DNA from: Burkholderiaceae bacterium
Lineage (GTDB): Bacteria > Pseudomonadota > Gammaproteobacteria > Burkholderiales > Burkholderiaceae_D
Assembly (NCBI GenBank): GCA_030157545.1
Contig: JAOAUN010000025.1
Coordinates: forward strand, 62,001 to 126,000
Length of the DNA stretch: 64,000 nucleotides
Direction of reading: 5' to 3'
Shown here piece after piece: positions 43,356-53,011 of this stretch. Position 1 is the first letter of the stretch. Each line of letters starts with the position of its first letter. The translations under genes and the position numbers were made by a program. Below the pieces are notes generated by a model. The model was given only the letters and a program-made list of their open reading frames with translations, had not been told where the DNA came from and made no database searches.

Positions 43356-44114
43356 ATGAATAAATCCGTTACCGTATTATTCTCATCGTTGTTGCTTGCA
43401 GCTGGTTGGGCACATTCGCAATCTTCACAGCCCCAAACCAACCCAACTAGTGAGATACGCGAAAGTACCGATCCATCACGGGCCGCTGAAGTAGAGCAAC
43501 GAGCCAGAGAAATGTCATCAGGACAAAGCGGTACGCAGTCTGGCGCTTCAAGCAGCGAGCAGGATATACACAAGGGTAAAAAGCATTCAAAGTCGAAACA
43601 ACAGGAAAAGTCGGAAAGAAGTTCCGGCAGTTCGGACACTGCGCCTGACACATCAGGCACTTCCGGCACCGGCACCGGAACCAGCACTACTACGCCGTAT
43701 GAAGCCGGTCCGGGTTCCAGCAGTAGTGGTGGCAGCATGACGCCCGGGGATGGTAGTGCAGGCAGTGCAACAGGAAATGAATATGGTACCGGCACACAGC
43801 CAGGTAGCGGTGCTTCTACTGGCGCTCAAGAGTCTGGGTCGGGCGGCAGTTCAGGTATCGATTCCGGCGCCGGTTCCGGTAGCAGCATAAGGTCTCCCGG
43901 CGACACAGTGATGCCAGATACATCGGGTTCTTCCTCCACTGGGGGCATGGAATCTGGCGGTATGTCCTCCGCCCCTACAGGCACGTCGGATATGTCCGGT
44001 TCTTCAGGTTCGTCCGGTTCCGGAGATTCTTCAGGCTACGGCACTTCCGGCAGTACCACCATGCCTGCGCCTTCCAACGACACTACGGATACAAAACGAC
44101 TGCCTTCGCAATAA
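43356..44114 (+). CDS. Secreted Ser/Gly/Thr-rich low-complexity protein
   Basis: A 252-residue protein, function unknown. The start ATG 43356 has GGAG six bases upstream. A Sec signal peptide covers about 1-22 (cleavage after WAHS is plausible). Residues about 30-95 are polar and charged, with a Lys/Ser patch (KGKKHSKSKQQEK). From about 95 to the end it is low complexity: repeated Ser-Gly-Ser, Gly-Ser-Gly and Ser-Ser-Thr with Pro and Thr, no cysteine. It probably is extended and exported to the periplasm or cell surface. Confidence 0.75.
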   Translation: MNKSVTVLFSSLLLAAGWAHSQSSQPQTNPTSEIRESTDPSRAAEVEQRAREMSSGQSGTQSGASSSEQDIHKGKKHSKSKQQEKSERSSGSSDTAPDTSGTSGTGTGTSTTTPYEAGPGSSSSGGSMTPGDGSAGSATGNEYGTGTQPGSGASTGAQESGSGGSSGIDSGAGSGSSIRSPGDTVMPDTSGSSSTGGMESGGMSSAPTGTSDMSGSSGSSGSGDSSGYGTSGSTTMPAPSNDTTDTKRLPSQ

Positions 44115-44164
44115 GCAATTCTGCACGCATGTCCATGGCGGCGCTGTTCTGGTACAGTGCCGCC

Positions 44165-44875
44165 ATGACGAAATTGAGCCTTGATCGCATATTGCAGTCG
44201 CAAGGATTTGGCAGCCGCAAATGGTGCCGTCAGCTAATCGCTGACGGTGAAGTTGGCGTTGCCGGAGCGACCGTGACTGACTATCGTGCAGTATTTGATA
44301 CCGACGGGCTGCGCTTTAGCTTGTTCGATGAAGAATGGGACTATCGACAGCATGTTTATGTCGCGCTGAATAAGCCGCCGGCGATCGAATGCTCGCGCAA
44401 ACCCAGTCATCATCCCGGTGTATTGACAATCTTGCCTGAGCAATTCACCTGGCGTGATGTGCAGCCGGTAGGGAGGCTCGATCACGACACGACAGGCCTG
44501 TTGCTGCTATCCGATGACGGGGCCTTCATTCATGCGCAATCCTCGCCCAAGCGTCATGTACCCAAGCTTTATCTCGCAACGACAGCCGAGCCGGTTACGG
44601 ACGCGCTGATTTCGCAGCTGCAGCAGGGTGTGCAATTACACGATGAGCCCGGTTTGCTGGCAGCGCTTTCTTGTAAGCGGGTTGGGCCTCAGCAGCTTGA
44701 AATTGTGCTGGAGCAGGGCAAATATCATCAGGTTAAACGCATGCTGGTAGCGGCAGGCAACCATTGCACAGCCTTGCAGCGGACAGCGATTGGCGAACTG
44801 ACCCTGACTGCTCTCGAACTCGAAGAGGGCGAATGGTGTTTTCTGGAGCCGGATCAGCTCGCTTTGTTGCGTTAA
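44165..44875 (+). CDS. 16S rRNA pseudouridine synthase, RsuA/RluB family
   Basis: A 236-residue pseudouridine synthase. The start ATG 44165 gives MTKLSLDRILQSQGFGSRKWCR, the S4 RNA-binding domain. The catalytic Asp lies in GRLDHDTTGLLLLSDDG, and KYHQVKRMLVAAGNH is the usual C-terminal block. Length and order resemble RsuA (which modifies U516 of 16S rRNA), but RluE/RluF cannot be excluded. Confidence 0.9.
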   Translation: MTKLSLDRILQSQGFGSRKWCRQLIADGEVGVAGATVTDYRAVFDTDGLRFSLFDEEWDYRQHVYVALNKPPAIECSRKPSHHPGVLTILPEQFTWRDVQPVGRLDHDTTGLLLLSDDGAFIHAQSSPKRHVPKLYLATTAEPVTDALISQLQQGVQLHDEPGLLAALSCKRVGPQQLEIVLEQGKYHQVKRMLVAAGNHCTALQRTAIGELTLTALELEEGEWCFLEPDQLALLR

Positions 44876-44902
44876 CTATGTGAATTTGTTCGAATCGGAT
44901 TT

Positions 44903-45208
44903 CTACTCATCTTTGTCCTTGGCTTGCTGCTTGACTTTCTCGCGTTCCGTTGGCGATGAAGGGATGGCAATCGGATCACTGGCTGGAAAGCTGAGGTCAA
45001 TGGCCTCGTCCAGCAAAGCATCAGTGCGTGTATCTTCATCATCGGCAGAGATGTCCCTTTCCGTCCGGTCGCACCATGATGCATTATCAGGCGAAATTTC
45101 ACGCGGGGTTTCCACACGTGGTGAATCACCTGGAGAGGATGGCATTTTTGAAGACAGGTCATTTGATTTGCGCGAACCCGATGGCTGCGTTGAAGGTGTA
45201 TTGCTCAT
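44903..45208 (-). CDS. Small acidic hypothetical protein with SFPASDP motif
   Basis: A 101-residue hydrophilic, probably disordered protein. The ATG at 45208 has GGAGGAGA upstream. The second half carries LLDEAIDLSFPASDPIAI, a short conserved motif present in many small proteobacterial proteins of unknown function. The Lys/Glu-rich tail (EREKVKQQAKDKDE) ends the protein. No domain can be assigned. Confidence 0.7.
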   Translation of the reverse strand: MSNTPSTQPSGSRKSNDLSSKMPSSPGDSPRVETPREISPDNASWCDRTERDISADDEDTRTDALLDEAIDLSFPASDPIAIPSSPTEREKVKQQAKDKDE

Positions 45209-45301
45209 ACAGTCTCTCCTCCATGTAAGCGGCATGAACAATATTGGACTTGGTCGGTAATGCAATCATTCCCCGAATCAGAAAAATAAAAGGAAATTTC
45301 T

Positions 45302-45730
45302 ATGCAAAGTATTTTGCTGGTAGCGGCTCAATTCATGTTGATTGCACTATTGATCTGGCCAAGTTCCGGTTTGCTCTATATTTGGCCGGCTTTGCTGCTG
45401 GCATTGCCTGCACTGGCATTGGCTATATGGACTCTGTTTCACAATCGTCCGGGAAATTTCAATATTCGTCCTACGCTTAAGGCAGGTGCTCTACTCGTTA
45501 CGGACGGTCCGTATGCATGGGTCCGCCACCCTATGTATGTCTGTGTGTTGTGGATGGGGATAGCAGCCGTGGTGCTATATGCAAGCTGGCTAAAACTGGC
45601 TGCGTTGATGGCGCTGGCCGGCGTGTTGTGGCTTAAAGCAGCGGTAGAAGAAAAAGCCTTGCGGCTGAAGTTTCCCTCTTACGAAGAATACGCAAGTCGT
45701 GTTCCGCGGTTTATTCCATCCATTCGCTGA
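45302..45730 (+). CDS. Isoprenylcysteine carboxyl methyltransferase-like membrane protein
   Basis: A 142-residue membrane protein with about four hydrophobic segments. The ICMT/PEMT-type SAM-binding signature is visible: GPYAWVRHPMYVCV (RHPMY) and later EEKALRLKFPSYEEYASRVPRFIP (EE...F). It would methylate a lipid or isoprenoid substrate at the membrane, identity unknown. It stands alone. Confidence 0.88.
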   Translation: MQSILLVAAQFMLIALLIWPSSGLLYIWPALLLALPALALAIWTLFHNRPGNFNIRPTLKAGALLVTDGPYAWVRHPMYVCVLWMGIAAVVLYASWLKLAALMALAGVLWLKAAVEEKALRLKFPSYEEYASRVPRFIPSIR

Positions 45731-45747
45731 CACAACAGCTGAGCGCG

Positions 45748-46509
45748 TCACCAGGCAATTCGCTTGCCATCCCATGCGATAAAGCTGCCGCTATCAGCTG
45801 CAGTGCAGTGTTCAATAATATTGAGCAAGCATTCTGCGACGAAGGCTGGCGTAAACAATTTTTCTGCTGCGACATTCGATTGATACGGCTGCGACAGTGC
45901 CGTATCCGTCGTACCCGGATGCAGGGCCAGTACGATGCTTTGTGGATTGATGCGAGATAGCTCGATGGCAGTAGTTTTCAGAAACTGGTTTTGTGCCGCC
46001 TTCGCCGCACGATAGCTGTACCAGCCGCCGAGGCTGTTATCTTCAATCGAGCCTACCCGTGCAGACAAGGAAGCAAAAACGACAGGACGCTTTGCCCTTA
46101 ACCAAGGCCACAGGGCTTTAATCAGCAACATAGGGCCGAAAGCATTGACTGCAAAAATTTTCTGCATGGATTCAGCAGTCAACTGCGTCACCGTCTTCTC
46201 CGGTGCCAAACGAAGGCCGTGCAGGAGCCCGGCCGCATTCACGATCAGATCCAGCGGCGACTCGTCCAACGACAAGCTCGACGCCATCGCTTCCAGACTG
46301 TTTTCATCACTGATGTCGACATCAATCAAGCGCACTGTCACTGATCGCAATGCGGCTTCTTGCTGCAGAGCGAGCAGTGCATTACTCGCACTTGCGTGTC
46401 TGGCGCAGAGCGTCAATGTTTGCAGTTGCGGATCAACTGCCAGCCTGTGCGCAATCGCCAGCCCAATGCCACCGGTAGCACCCATTACGAGTGCGTGCTG
46501 ATGGTTCAT
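45748..46509 (-). CDS. Short-chain dehydrogenase (CsgA/YciK-like SDR)
   Basis: An SDR of 253 aa. The start ATG 46509 overlaps the stop of the upstream ppnN gene by four bases. The motif is MGATGGIGLA, VNAAG replaces NNAG, Ser is in SLSARVG and Tyr-Lys is YRAAK. The order LxLHPGTTDTALSQP with the C-terminal SFIAWDGKRIAW is typical of the C-factor-like group of SDRs that act on small carbonyls. Translational coupling to ppnN is the only clue to a role. Confidence 0.9.
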   Translation of the reverse strand: MNHQHALVMGATGGIGLAIAHRLAVDPQLQTLTLCARHASASNALLALQQEAALRSVTVRLIDVDISDENSLEAMASSLSLDESPLDLIVNAAGLLHGLRLAPEKTVTQLTAESMQKIFAVNAFGPMLLIKALWPWLRAKRPVVFASLSARVGSIEDNSLGGWYSYRAAKAAQNQFLKTTAIELSRINPQSIVLALHPGTTDTALSQPYQSNVAAEKLFTPAFVAECLLNIIEHCTAADSGSFIAWDGKRIAW

Positions 46510-47876
46510 CGGACGATGCGGTAGCAAGGTTGATAATGTGAGCCAGGCAGTTTCATGCGTTGCTGCTCAACAAAGGCACTTAGCAAGCCGTCCATCGGAT
46601 CCATGATTTCCGGTTCGCCATGAATCTCGAAAAGTCCGAATTTTTCAATGGCAGCGATCCCTTGAACTTTGACATTGCCGGCTACGATGCCGGAAAAAGC
46701 GCGCCGCATATTGGCAGCGAGATCGTGACTTTCCTGCCGCTTGTGCAAATTCAGTGAACGCATCGCTTCATGTGATGGCAAAAAGGGTTGCTGGAAAGCG
46801 TGATCGATTTTTAGCTTCCAATTGAAATAATAGGCATCGCTATGCAGCTTGCGGTACTCCCTTACTTCCTGAATGCCTTCTTGTGCGCAATGCGCTACAA
46901 GCGCTGGATCGTCAATGATGATCTGGTAGCGATTTTGTGCAACTTCACCAAGGGTCGCACCGATGAACTCATGGATTTGTGAAAAATAAGCGGCAGACTC
47001 TGCCGGTCCGGTGAAAATCAGCGGAAATGGAATTTCTTTGTTATCGGGATGCAGCAGGATGCCGAGTATGTACAAAATTTCCTCGGCCGTACCGGCACCT
47101 CCGGGAAATACGACAATGGCATGACCGGTTCTGACAAACGCTTCCAGTCGTTTTTCTATGTCAGGAAGGATGACCAGATTATTGACGATCGGGTTCGGCG
47201 ATTCAGCCGCAATGATGCCAGGCTCAGAAATACCCAGATAGCGTCCTGTCGTAATGCGTTGCTTGGCGTGGCCAATGGTGGCGCCTTTCATGGGGCCTTT
47301 CATCGCACCCGGCCCACACCCGGTGCAAATATCCATAGAGCGCAGGCCGATTTCGTAGCCGACTTTTTTGGTGTAGTCATATTCGGTACGCGAGATCGAA
47401 TGGCCGCCCCAGCAGACCACCATGTTCGGATTCGGCGTACGTTGCAAAACTTCTGCATTGCGCAGGATATGAAAAACAAAGTCGGTAATGGCAACGGAAG
47501 AATAGGCAGCAATGCCTGCATGCGCCGTGAATTCATCGCTGGTAAAGAGTATGTCGCGCAGCACCGAAAACAGATGCTCATGAATACCACGTATCATTTT
47601 CTCGTCAACAAAGGCGCTGGCCGGCGCGCCTTTGATATCGAGCTTGATACCTCGTTCACGTTGAATAATATTGATATCGAATTCGGGATAGCGCTCTAAC
47701 AGTAATTTCCCATCATCCAGATAGTTTCCGCAATTCAGGACAGCTAACGCGCAGTTACGGAATACCTGATGCAAACCGCTTTGACTATTGTCGAGCAATT
47801 TTGCAATTTCAGTTCGGGATAAAACTTCGAGTCTGCCTTCGGGCGCAATCAAGGTATCAATGACGGGGTATTCCAT
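46506..47876 (-). CDS. ppnN: Pyrimidine/purine nucleotide 5'-monophosphate nucleosidase (LOG family)
   Basis: A 456-residue enzyme, matching E. coli PpnN/YgdH (454 aa). It hydrolyses nucleoside monophosphates to ribose 5-phosphate and base. The LOG core has the PGGAGTAEE motif, preceded by GCGPGAMKGPMKGA. An N-terminal domain (about 1-145) and a C-terminal domain (about 345-456) flank it, as in PpnN, which binds (p)ppGpp there. The gene is upstream of and overlaps the SDR. Confidence 0.94.
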   Translation of the reverse strand: MEYPVIDTLIAPEGRLEVLSRTEIAKLLDNSQSGLHQVFRNCALAVLNCGNYLDDGKLLLERYPEFDINIIQRERGIKLDIKGAPASAFVDEKMIRGIHEHLFSVLRDILFTSDEFTAHAGIAAYSSVAITDFVFHILRNAEVLQRTPNPNMVVCWGGHSISRTEYDYTKKVGYEIGLRSMDICTGCGPGAMKGPMKGATIGHAKQRITTGRYLGISEPGIIAAESPNPIVNNLVILPDIEKRLEAFVRTGHAIVVFPGGAGTAEEILYILGILLHPDNKEIPFPLIFTGPAESAAYFSQIHEFIGATLGEVAQNRYQIIIDDPALVAHCAQEGIQEVREYRKLHSDAYYFNWKLKIDHAFQQPFLPSHEAMRSLNLHKRQESHDLAANMRRAFSGIVAGNVKVQGIAAIEKFGLFEIHGEPEIMDPMDGLLSAFVEQQRMKLPGSHYQPCYRIVR

Positions 47877-48235
47877 AAATGATTTGCTCCGTTATCTAAT
47901 GATAATCAAGAGTACCAAATTAACTGTAAACAATGTTTTATTTGAAATGTTTATTTTTATAAAATATTTACAAGGAGAAAAATTTGCATCAAACAATTGT
48001 TCACAAAAATCACAGTGTTTGACTATTATCAAGAGAATTGGTGCAGCTTTTGCGTGCCGGGTCTGTCTGGCAGACTCAGCTTACGTTAAGCTTAAATTCA
48101 AGCAGAGCGTTTGCCGATACACATTTGATCTGACCAATTTTTCTGATTTGGTCAGATTTTAATTAAATAATTTCTTTAAGAAACTTTCTTCATTGTTCTG
48201 CGACAGAGTCATAACAAATCCGGCAAGGAACAATT
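47877..48235. promoter_or_regulatory. AT-rich divergent intergenic region with 10-bp inverted repeat
   Basis: About 360 bases between the divergent ppnN and GGDEF/EAL genes with no gene visible. It contains a 10-bp inverted repeat at 48128-48157 (ATCTGACCAA / TTGGTCAGAT) followed by TTTTAATT, about 80 bases before the GGDEF start. This may be a leader hairpin, an attenuator or an operator. A c-di-GMP riboswitch was looked for and not recognised. Confidence 0.5.
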
Positions 48236-50797
48236 TTGGATCAAAACAAAGAAAACTCTGACGGTGTCGATTCCGCTTCGCCCGCCTTGCCGTTGGCTGT
48301 GCCGCCTGGGCAGGTTCACTTTGAACGCATCGCTGCCATCAGCCCTGACCTGATCTTCATTTATGACCATGCGCAGAAGCGCAATGTCTATTGCAATGGG
48401 CGCGTTCTTGATTTGCTCGGCTACACATGTGAAGAATTCCAGTCGCCGGTCCTGCATCAAAACAAAGGTTTCATCCACCCTGATCATTCAAATGAGTTTG
48501 CTAAATGGATGCGCGCTGTTCTTGATTCGGTAAGCGATACAGTGCATCAAATAGAAATACGCATGCAGCATGCTGATGGCAACTGGCGCTGGTTTAAATT
48601 GCGTGCCTCTGCTTATCTTCGCCATGTTGATGGTCGGGTATTGCAAATGCTGGGTACCGGTTCGGATATCACCGATCAAGTCGGTATTCGCGACTCATTG
48701 CAACAGCAAACCAATATCTTGCAACTCATACTCAACAGCATGACTGAAGGCGTCATGGTTTGCGATACGGAAGGACGTCTCGTTCTGATCAACCGCTCTG
48801 CAGAACAAATATTACAACTTGAGCAGCCACTCGCTAATCTTTCCGAATTAAAAAATATCGAGGTCAATCCGCAACAGTCGGGGGCGGTATTGAATAAGTG
48901 GCATCAGCACCCTTTGATGCGTTCGTTAAAAGGCGAAATCGTCGCTGATTGCGAACTCTCTCTGTATCTTCGCAAGCGGGGTTTATCAATGACGCTGAGT
49001 CATGCGTCGGCACCACTGCGGTCTGGTGACGGAAAAATCATGGGCGCCGTCGACGTTTTTCGGGACGTAACAGACAGCCGACAGGCAATGCAGGAATTGC
49101 AGAGGACCGAACAGCATTTTCGCCTGCTTGTCGAAGGAACAACCGACTTCGCGATCTTCATGCTCGACAAAGATGGTTTTATTGTTAGCTGGAATCCTGG
49201 CGCAGAGCGGATATTAGGTTATCGAAAATTTGAAATCCTCGGTCGTCATCTTTCCGTGTTTTTCACACCGGAAGATCAGGAAAAAGGTGAGCCACTGCGT
49301 AAACTTAAACAGACGATGGTGGAAGGTCGCTCGGAAGAAGATAGCTGGCGAGTGCGCAAAGATGGGCAACGTTTCTGGTGCGCCGGTGTGATGGGCGCCT
49401 TGCATGATGATGCGGGAAAAGTACAGGGATTCGTCGAAATCATGCGTGATAACACCGAGCGTCGTCTTGCAGAGCAAAACACTTTTTTTCTCGCTAACCA
49501 CGATCTGCTAACCGGCTTGCCCAATCGCGCCCGTTTTCTGGAGCGTCTGCATGAGTCACTCATCAATGCTGACCGTGACACGACGCGCGTTGCCGTCATT
49601 TTGCTGGATTTGGATAGATTCAAATCCATCAATGACAGCCTCGGCCATCATGCGGGTGATCAGTTGCTTCAACTGGTAGCACAGCGTCTGCTCAAATGCA
49701 TACGTGAGACGGATATCGTTGCACGCCTGGGTGGCGATGAATTCGTCGTCATCCTGACTCGGCTGAAATCGCTCACGGCAGCGGAGCTGCTAGCTGAGAA
49801 CATCATCAAGGAAATAAACCTCCCCTATCAGATCGACAACCATATTATTAACAGTGGCGCGAGTCTGGGGTTGTCCATGTATCCTCATGATGGTCAGGAT
49901 GCAGGTGACTTGTTACAAAAAGCGGATCTCGCCATGTATCGTGCCAAATCTACCGGCCGCAATTGCTATCGAGTTTTCTCTCCCAGTATGCTAACCGAAG
50001 TCCAGTTGCGTCAGGAGCAGGAAGAGCAATTACGGATGGCGTTAGAGAATGATGAATTTGAGCTCGCTTATCAGCCACAGATTGATGTGCATACACTCGA
50101 GGTGATCGGTGTCGAGGCGTTGCTACGTTGCCGTAATCAGCAGTTGCTGATGCTTTCGCCTAACCAGATCATCGTACTGGCGGAAGAAATAGGCGTCATC
50201 ATGGAGCTGGGTGAATGGGTGCTGAATACTGCCTGTGAACAGATCAGGAGATGGCAGGCAATGAACCTGCCGCCGTTCAAACTGGCCGTCAATTTCTCGT
50301 CTGTACAACTAATGTCGCCGTTGATTGTCGACACCATAAAAAATGCGCTGCTTAATGCAAAACTGGACGCACACTTGCTGGAAATCGAAATTACGGAAGG
50401 CTCGCTTGTCGCTGCCAGCGAAGGCAATACACGGATCATGCATGCCATTAAAGACCTCGGTGTGTCGATAAGCGTTGACGACTTCGGCACCGGCATATCG
50501 ACGCTTTCCTATCTGAAGGATTTTCCTGTCGACGTACTCAAGCTTGATACCACACTGATTCGCAATTTGCCTTTCGATCAGGAAGATGTAGCGATTGTGT
50601 CGGCTATACTCAAACTTGCACATGATCTTCATATTAAAGTGGTAGCCGAGGGTGTGGAAACGCTTGAGCAATTAAATTATTTACGTTCTACTTCCTGTCA
50701 CATCATGCAAGGCTTTCTGTTCAGCGAAGCAGTGCGTCCTGATAATTTCGCGTTATTGCTGAGAAGCCGCAAACTTGAAGGTCAATTCATTCACTAA
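48236..50797 (+). CDS. PAS-PAS-PAS-GGDEF-EAL c-di-GMP signalling protein
   Basis: An 853-residue cytoplasmic protein (no transmembrane segments). It starts at TTG with AAGGA seven bases upstream. Three PAS domains lie at about 30-140, 155-275 and 290-410, with the PAC-type endings ITDQVG, VTDSRQ and NTERRL. The GGDEF domain (about 425-580) has an intact GGDEF and an RETD inhibitory site five residues before it. The EAL domain (about 600-845) has EALLRC, an NFSSVQL Asn, EITEGS, DDFGTG, Lys in LKLD and VAEGVET, so both cyclase and phosphodiesterase activities are feasible. The bound signal is unknown. The long leader with a hairpin may regulate it. Confidence 0.95.
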   Translation: MDQNKENSDGVDSASPALPLAVPPGQVHFERIAAISPDLIFIYDHAQKRNVYCNGRVLDLLGYTCEEFQSPVLHQNKGFIHPDHSNEFAKWMRAVLDSVSDTVHQIEIRMQHADGNWRWFKLRASAYLRHVDGRVLQMLGTGSDITDQVGIRDSLQQQTNILQLILNSMTEGVMVCDTEGRLVLINRSAEQILQLEQPLANLSELKNIEVNPQQSGAVLNKWHQHPLMRSLKGEIVADCELSLYLRKRGLSMTLSHASAPLRSGDGKIMGAVDVFRDVTDSRQAMQELQRTEQHFRLLVEGTTDFAIFMLDKDGFIVSWNPGAERILGYRKFEILGRHLSVFFTPEDQEKGEPLRKLKQTMVEGRSEEDSWRVRKDGQRFWCAGVMGALHDDAGKVQGFVEIMRDNTERRLAEQNTFFLANHDLLTGLPNRARFLERLHESLINADRDTTRVAVILLDLDRFKSINDSLGHHAGDQLLQLVAQRLLKCIRETDIVARLGGDEFVVILTRLKSLTAAELLAENIIKEINLPYQIDNHIINSGASLGLSMYPHDGQDAGDLLQKADLAMYRAKSTGRNCYRVFSPSMLTEVQLRQEQEEQLRMALENDEFELAYQPQIDVHTLEVIGVEALLRCRNQQLLMLSPNQIIVLAEEIGVIMELGEWVLNTACEQIRRWQAMNLPPFKLAVNFSSVQLMSPLIVDTIKNALLNAKLDAHLLEIEITEGSLVAASEGNTRIMHAIKDLGVSISVDDFGTGISTLSYLKDFPVDVLKLDTTLIRNLPFDQEDVAIVSAILKLAHDLHIKVVAEGVETLEQLNYLRSTSCHIMQGFLFSEAVRPDNFALLLRSRKLEGQFIH

Positions 50798-50854
50798 GCT
50801 TGGCAATTAAGTTGTTGCAGGCTGGTGTGATTTCAATACGCCAGCATCGCTGCC

Positions 50855-53011
50855 GTGAATACTTCCATTGCTATTCCTCTTTTGCAGTGTGGCCGAAATT
50901 GCTGGCGTCTTGAAAATGCGCCACGGTTTGCCATGCTAGTGGATGCCGACTGCTATTTTCGCGCAATACGCAGCGCTATCCTCGCTGCGCATCACAATAT
51001 TTTCATCCTATCGTGGGATATCGACAGTCGCATGCGTCTTATACCAAGCGGCGCGCATGACGGTTATCCGGAAGAACTCGGTGACTTCCTGCATGCTGTT
51101 GTGTCCGAACGTCCCGGATTACATGTCCATGTACTGAACTGGGACTTTGCAATGCTCTATGCGATAGAGCGTGAATGGCTGCCGAATTACAAACTTGGCT
51201 GGCGTACCCACAAGCGGCTTGCCTTTCGGATGGATGGCATGCATCCGGTCGGTGCCTGTCATCATCAAAAAATCATTGTGGTCGATGACGCACTTGCCTT
51301 CGTTGGCGGACTGGACCTGACGCGCTCGCGTTGGGATACGCCCGCTCATCGCAAGCAAGAGCCTCTGAGGCGCGACACGGATGGCAAGGCTTACGCACCA
51401 TTCCATGATGTTCAGGCTGCAGTCGATGGTGCCGCTGCGCGCGCTTTGGGCGTACTGTGCAGACAGCGCTGGCTGAGAGCAGGCGGCAGCAAGACAGTAT
51501 CCGCCATTTCGTATGGCAAACCGGCATCGGATTACTGGCCGCACTGGCTGGAGCCTGACTTGGTTGATGTTGAGGTCGGCATATCACGCACCGAGCCGGC
51601 TTATGCCGGTTATGAAGGCGTCGAGGAAATTCGGCAACTGTACCTTGATGCGATTGCGGCAGCACAAAACTATCTATTTTTTGAAAATCAGTATTTCACA
51701 TCGGGTCTGATTGCTGAAACGCTGGCTGCCCGACTCAGTGAAGACGCAGGCCCCGAGGTTGTTGTGATCTCGCCTCTTACACAAAGCGGCTGGCTCGAAG
51801 ACTCTACCATGGGTGTGTTGCGCGCACGACTGCAACGCCGACTAATGCTTGCCGATTGCCATGATCGTTATCGATTGCTGTGTCCGCTTTTGCCGCAACA
51901 GGATCATGACTGCCTGAACGTTCACAGCAAGGTTTTTGTCATGGACGACAGACTCATCTCGGTCGGTTCTGCAAATCTGTCGAATCGATCATTAGCTTTT
52001 GATACTGAATGCAATCTGAGCGTGGAAGCTGCTGGCAACGCACTGCAAAGAGCGCGTTGTGCTGACGGTATTGGACGCCTGCGCGGCCGTTTGCTGGCAG
52101 AGCATCTTGACCAACCACTGGCGCAAGTGATGGACTTGACCCGTGAAAGACAAAGCCTGCTGCATTGTATCGCGACACTTTCCTGCCGCGAGCGCAGGCT
52201 GCAATCATTTGAGCCACAGCTCGCACCCGAGCTCGATGTCTTGGTGCCGCAGCAGGCACTGTTTGATCCGGAACGACCAATTGATCCCGAGTTGTTCATT
52301 GCACAGTTTGTTCCCCACGATGCGCGTGAACCGGTGCCTCGCAGGCTCGTCGGCCTGGCTTTGCTGGCCGTGTTGTTGGTTGGGCTGGCTCTTGCGTGGC
52401 GTTTTTTGCCGCTGGGGGAAATGCTCAATCCGATTGCGCTGGTTGGACTGGCAGAAGAACTTGAAGCGCTCCCATTAACACCAGTATTCATCATGCTTGC
52501 TTATGTGATTGGTGGGCTGTTGATGGTGCCAGTTACCTTGTTGATAGCCGTCACCGGTATTGTGTTTGGTGCCATGCCGGGGGCGTTCTATGCGATGGCG
52601 GGTTCGCTGCTGAGCGCAGCAGCAGGCTATGGCGTGGGCGCCTGGGCAGGGCGCGATGCCGTACGGCTATGGATGGGCGGACGTATAAACAGGTTATCGC
52701 GGCGATTGGCTAAGCGCGGCATTCTGGCAATCACGATTGTGCGCATTTTTCCGCTAGCACCTTTCAGCATATTAAATATCGTTGCAGGCGCGTCCACCAT
52801 CAGGTTGCGCGATTTCCTGATCGGCACGGCGCTGGGACTGACACCTGGCATTTTGCTGACCACTACTTTCGCGCATAATCTGATGAAGGCGATCCGTAGT
52901 CCGCGTGCTGACACGCTTGCCATTTTGGTGATTGTCGTGCTGTTGATCATTGGCTTCGCGTTGTTTTCGCAAAGACTGTTAAATCATCGCAACGATGATG
53001 CCGCACCATGA
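50855..53011 (+). CDS. Phospholipase D-like protein fused to TVP38/TMEM64 (SNARE-assoc) membrane domain
   Basis: A 718-residue fusion. The start is GTG 50855 with a weak ribosome binding site. Two HKD motifs are intact: H137-K139-D144 and H357-K359-D364, with GGLDLTRSRWDT and GSANLSNRS after them, so the PLD half (1-480) should form one active site as in cardiolipin synthases and phospholipases. After a linker, residues about 495-715 hold a TVP38/DedA-type domain with several helices and the GVGAWAGRDAVRLWM and AKRGILAITIVRIFPLAPFSILNIVAG blocks. The following EEP gene overlaps its stop by four bases. A phospholipid remodelling role is likely (inference). Confidence 0.92.
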   Translation: MNTSIAIPLLQCGRNCWRLENAPRFAMLVDADCYFRAIRSAILAAHHNIFILSWDIDSRMRLIPSGAHDGYPEELGDFLHAVVSERPGLHVHVLNWDFAMLYAIEREWLPNYKLGWRTHKRLAFRMDGMHPVGACHHQKIIVVDDALAFVGGLDLTRSRWDTPAHRKQEPLRRDTDGKAYAPFHDVQAAVDGAAARALGVLCRQRWLRAGGSKTVSAISYGKPASDYWPHWLEPDLVDVEVGISRTEPAYAGYEGVEEIRQLYLDAIAAAQNYLFFENQYFTSGLIAETLAARLSEDAGPEVVVISPLTQSGWLEDSTMGVLRARLQRRLMLADCHDRYRLLCPLLPQQDHDCLNVHSKVFVMDDRLISVGSANLSNRSLAFDTECNLSVEAAGNALQRARCADGIGRLRGRLLAEHLDQPLAQVMDLTRERQSLLHCIATLSCRERRLQSFEPQLAPELDVLVPQQALFDPERPIDPELFIAQFVPHDAREPVPRRLVGLALLAVLLVGLALAWRFLPLGEMLNPIALVGLAEELEALPLTPVFIMLAYVIGGLLMVPVTLLIAVTGIVFGAMPGAFYAMAGSLLSAAAGYGVGAWAGRDAVRLWMGGRINRLSRRLAKRGILAITIVRIFPLAPFSILNIVAGASTIRLRDFLIGTALGLTPGILLTTTFAHNLMKAIRSPRADTLAILVIVVLLIIGFALFSQRLLNHRNDDAAP

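Noticed and set aside
47877..48235. c-di-GMP riboswitch ahead of the GGDEF/EAL gene
   Set aside because: I looked for GEMM-type conserved blocks and did not find them; only the plain 10-bp inverted repeat is present.
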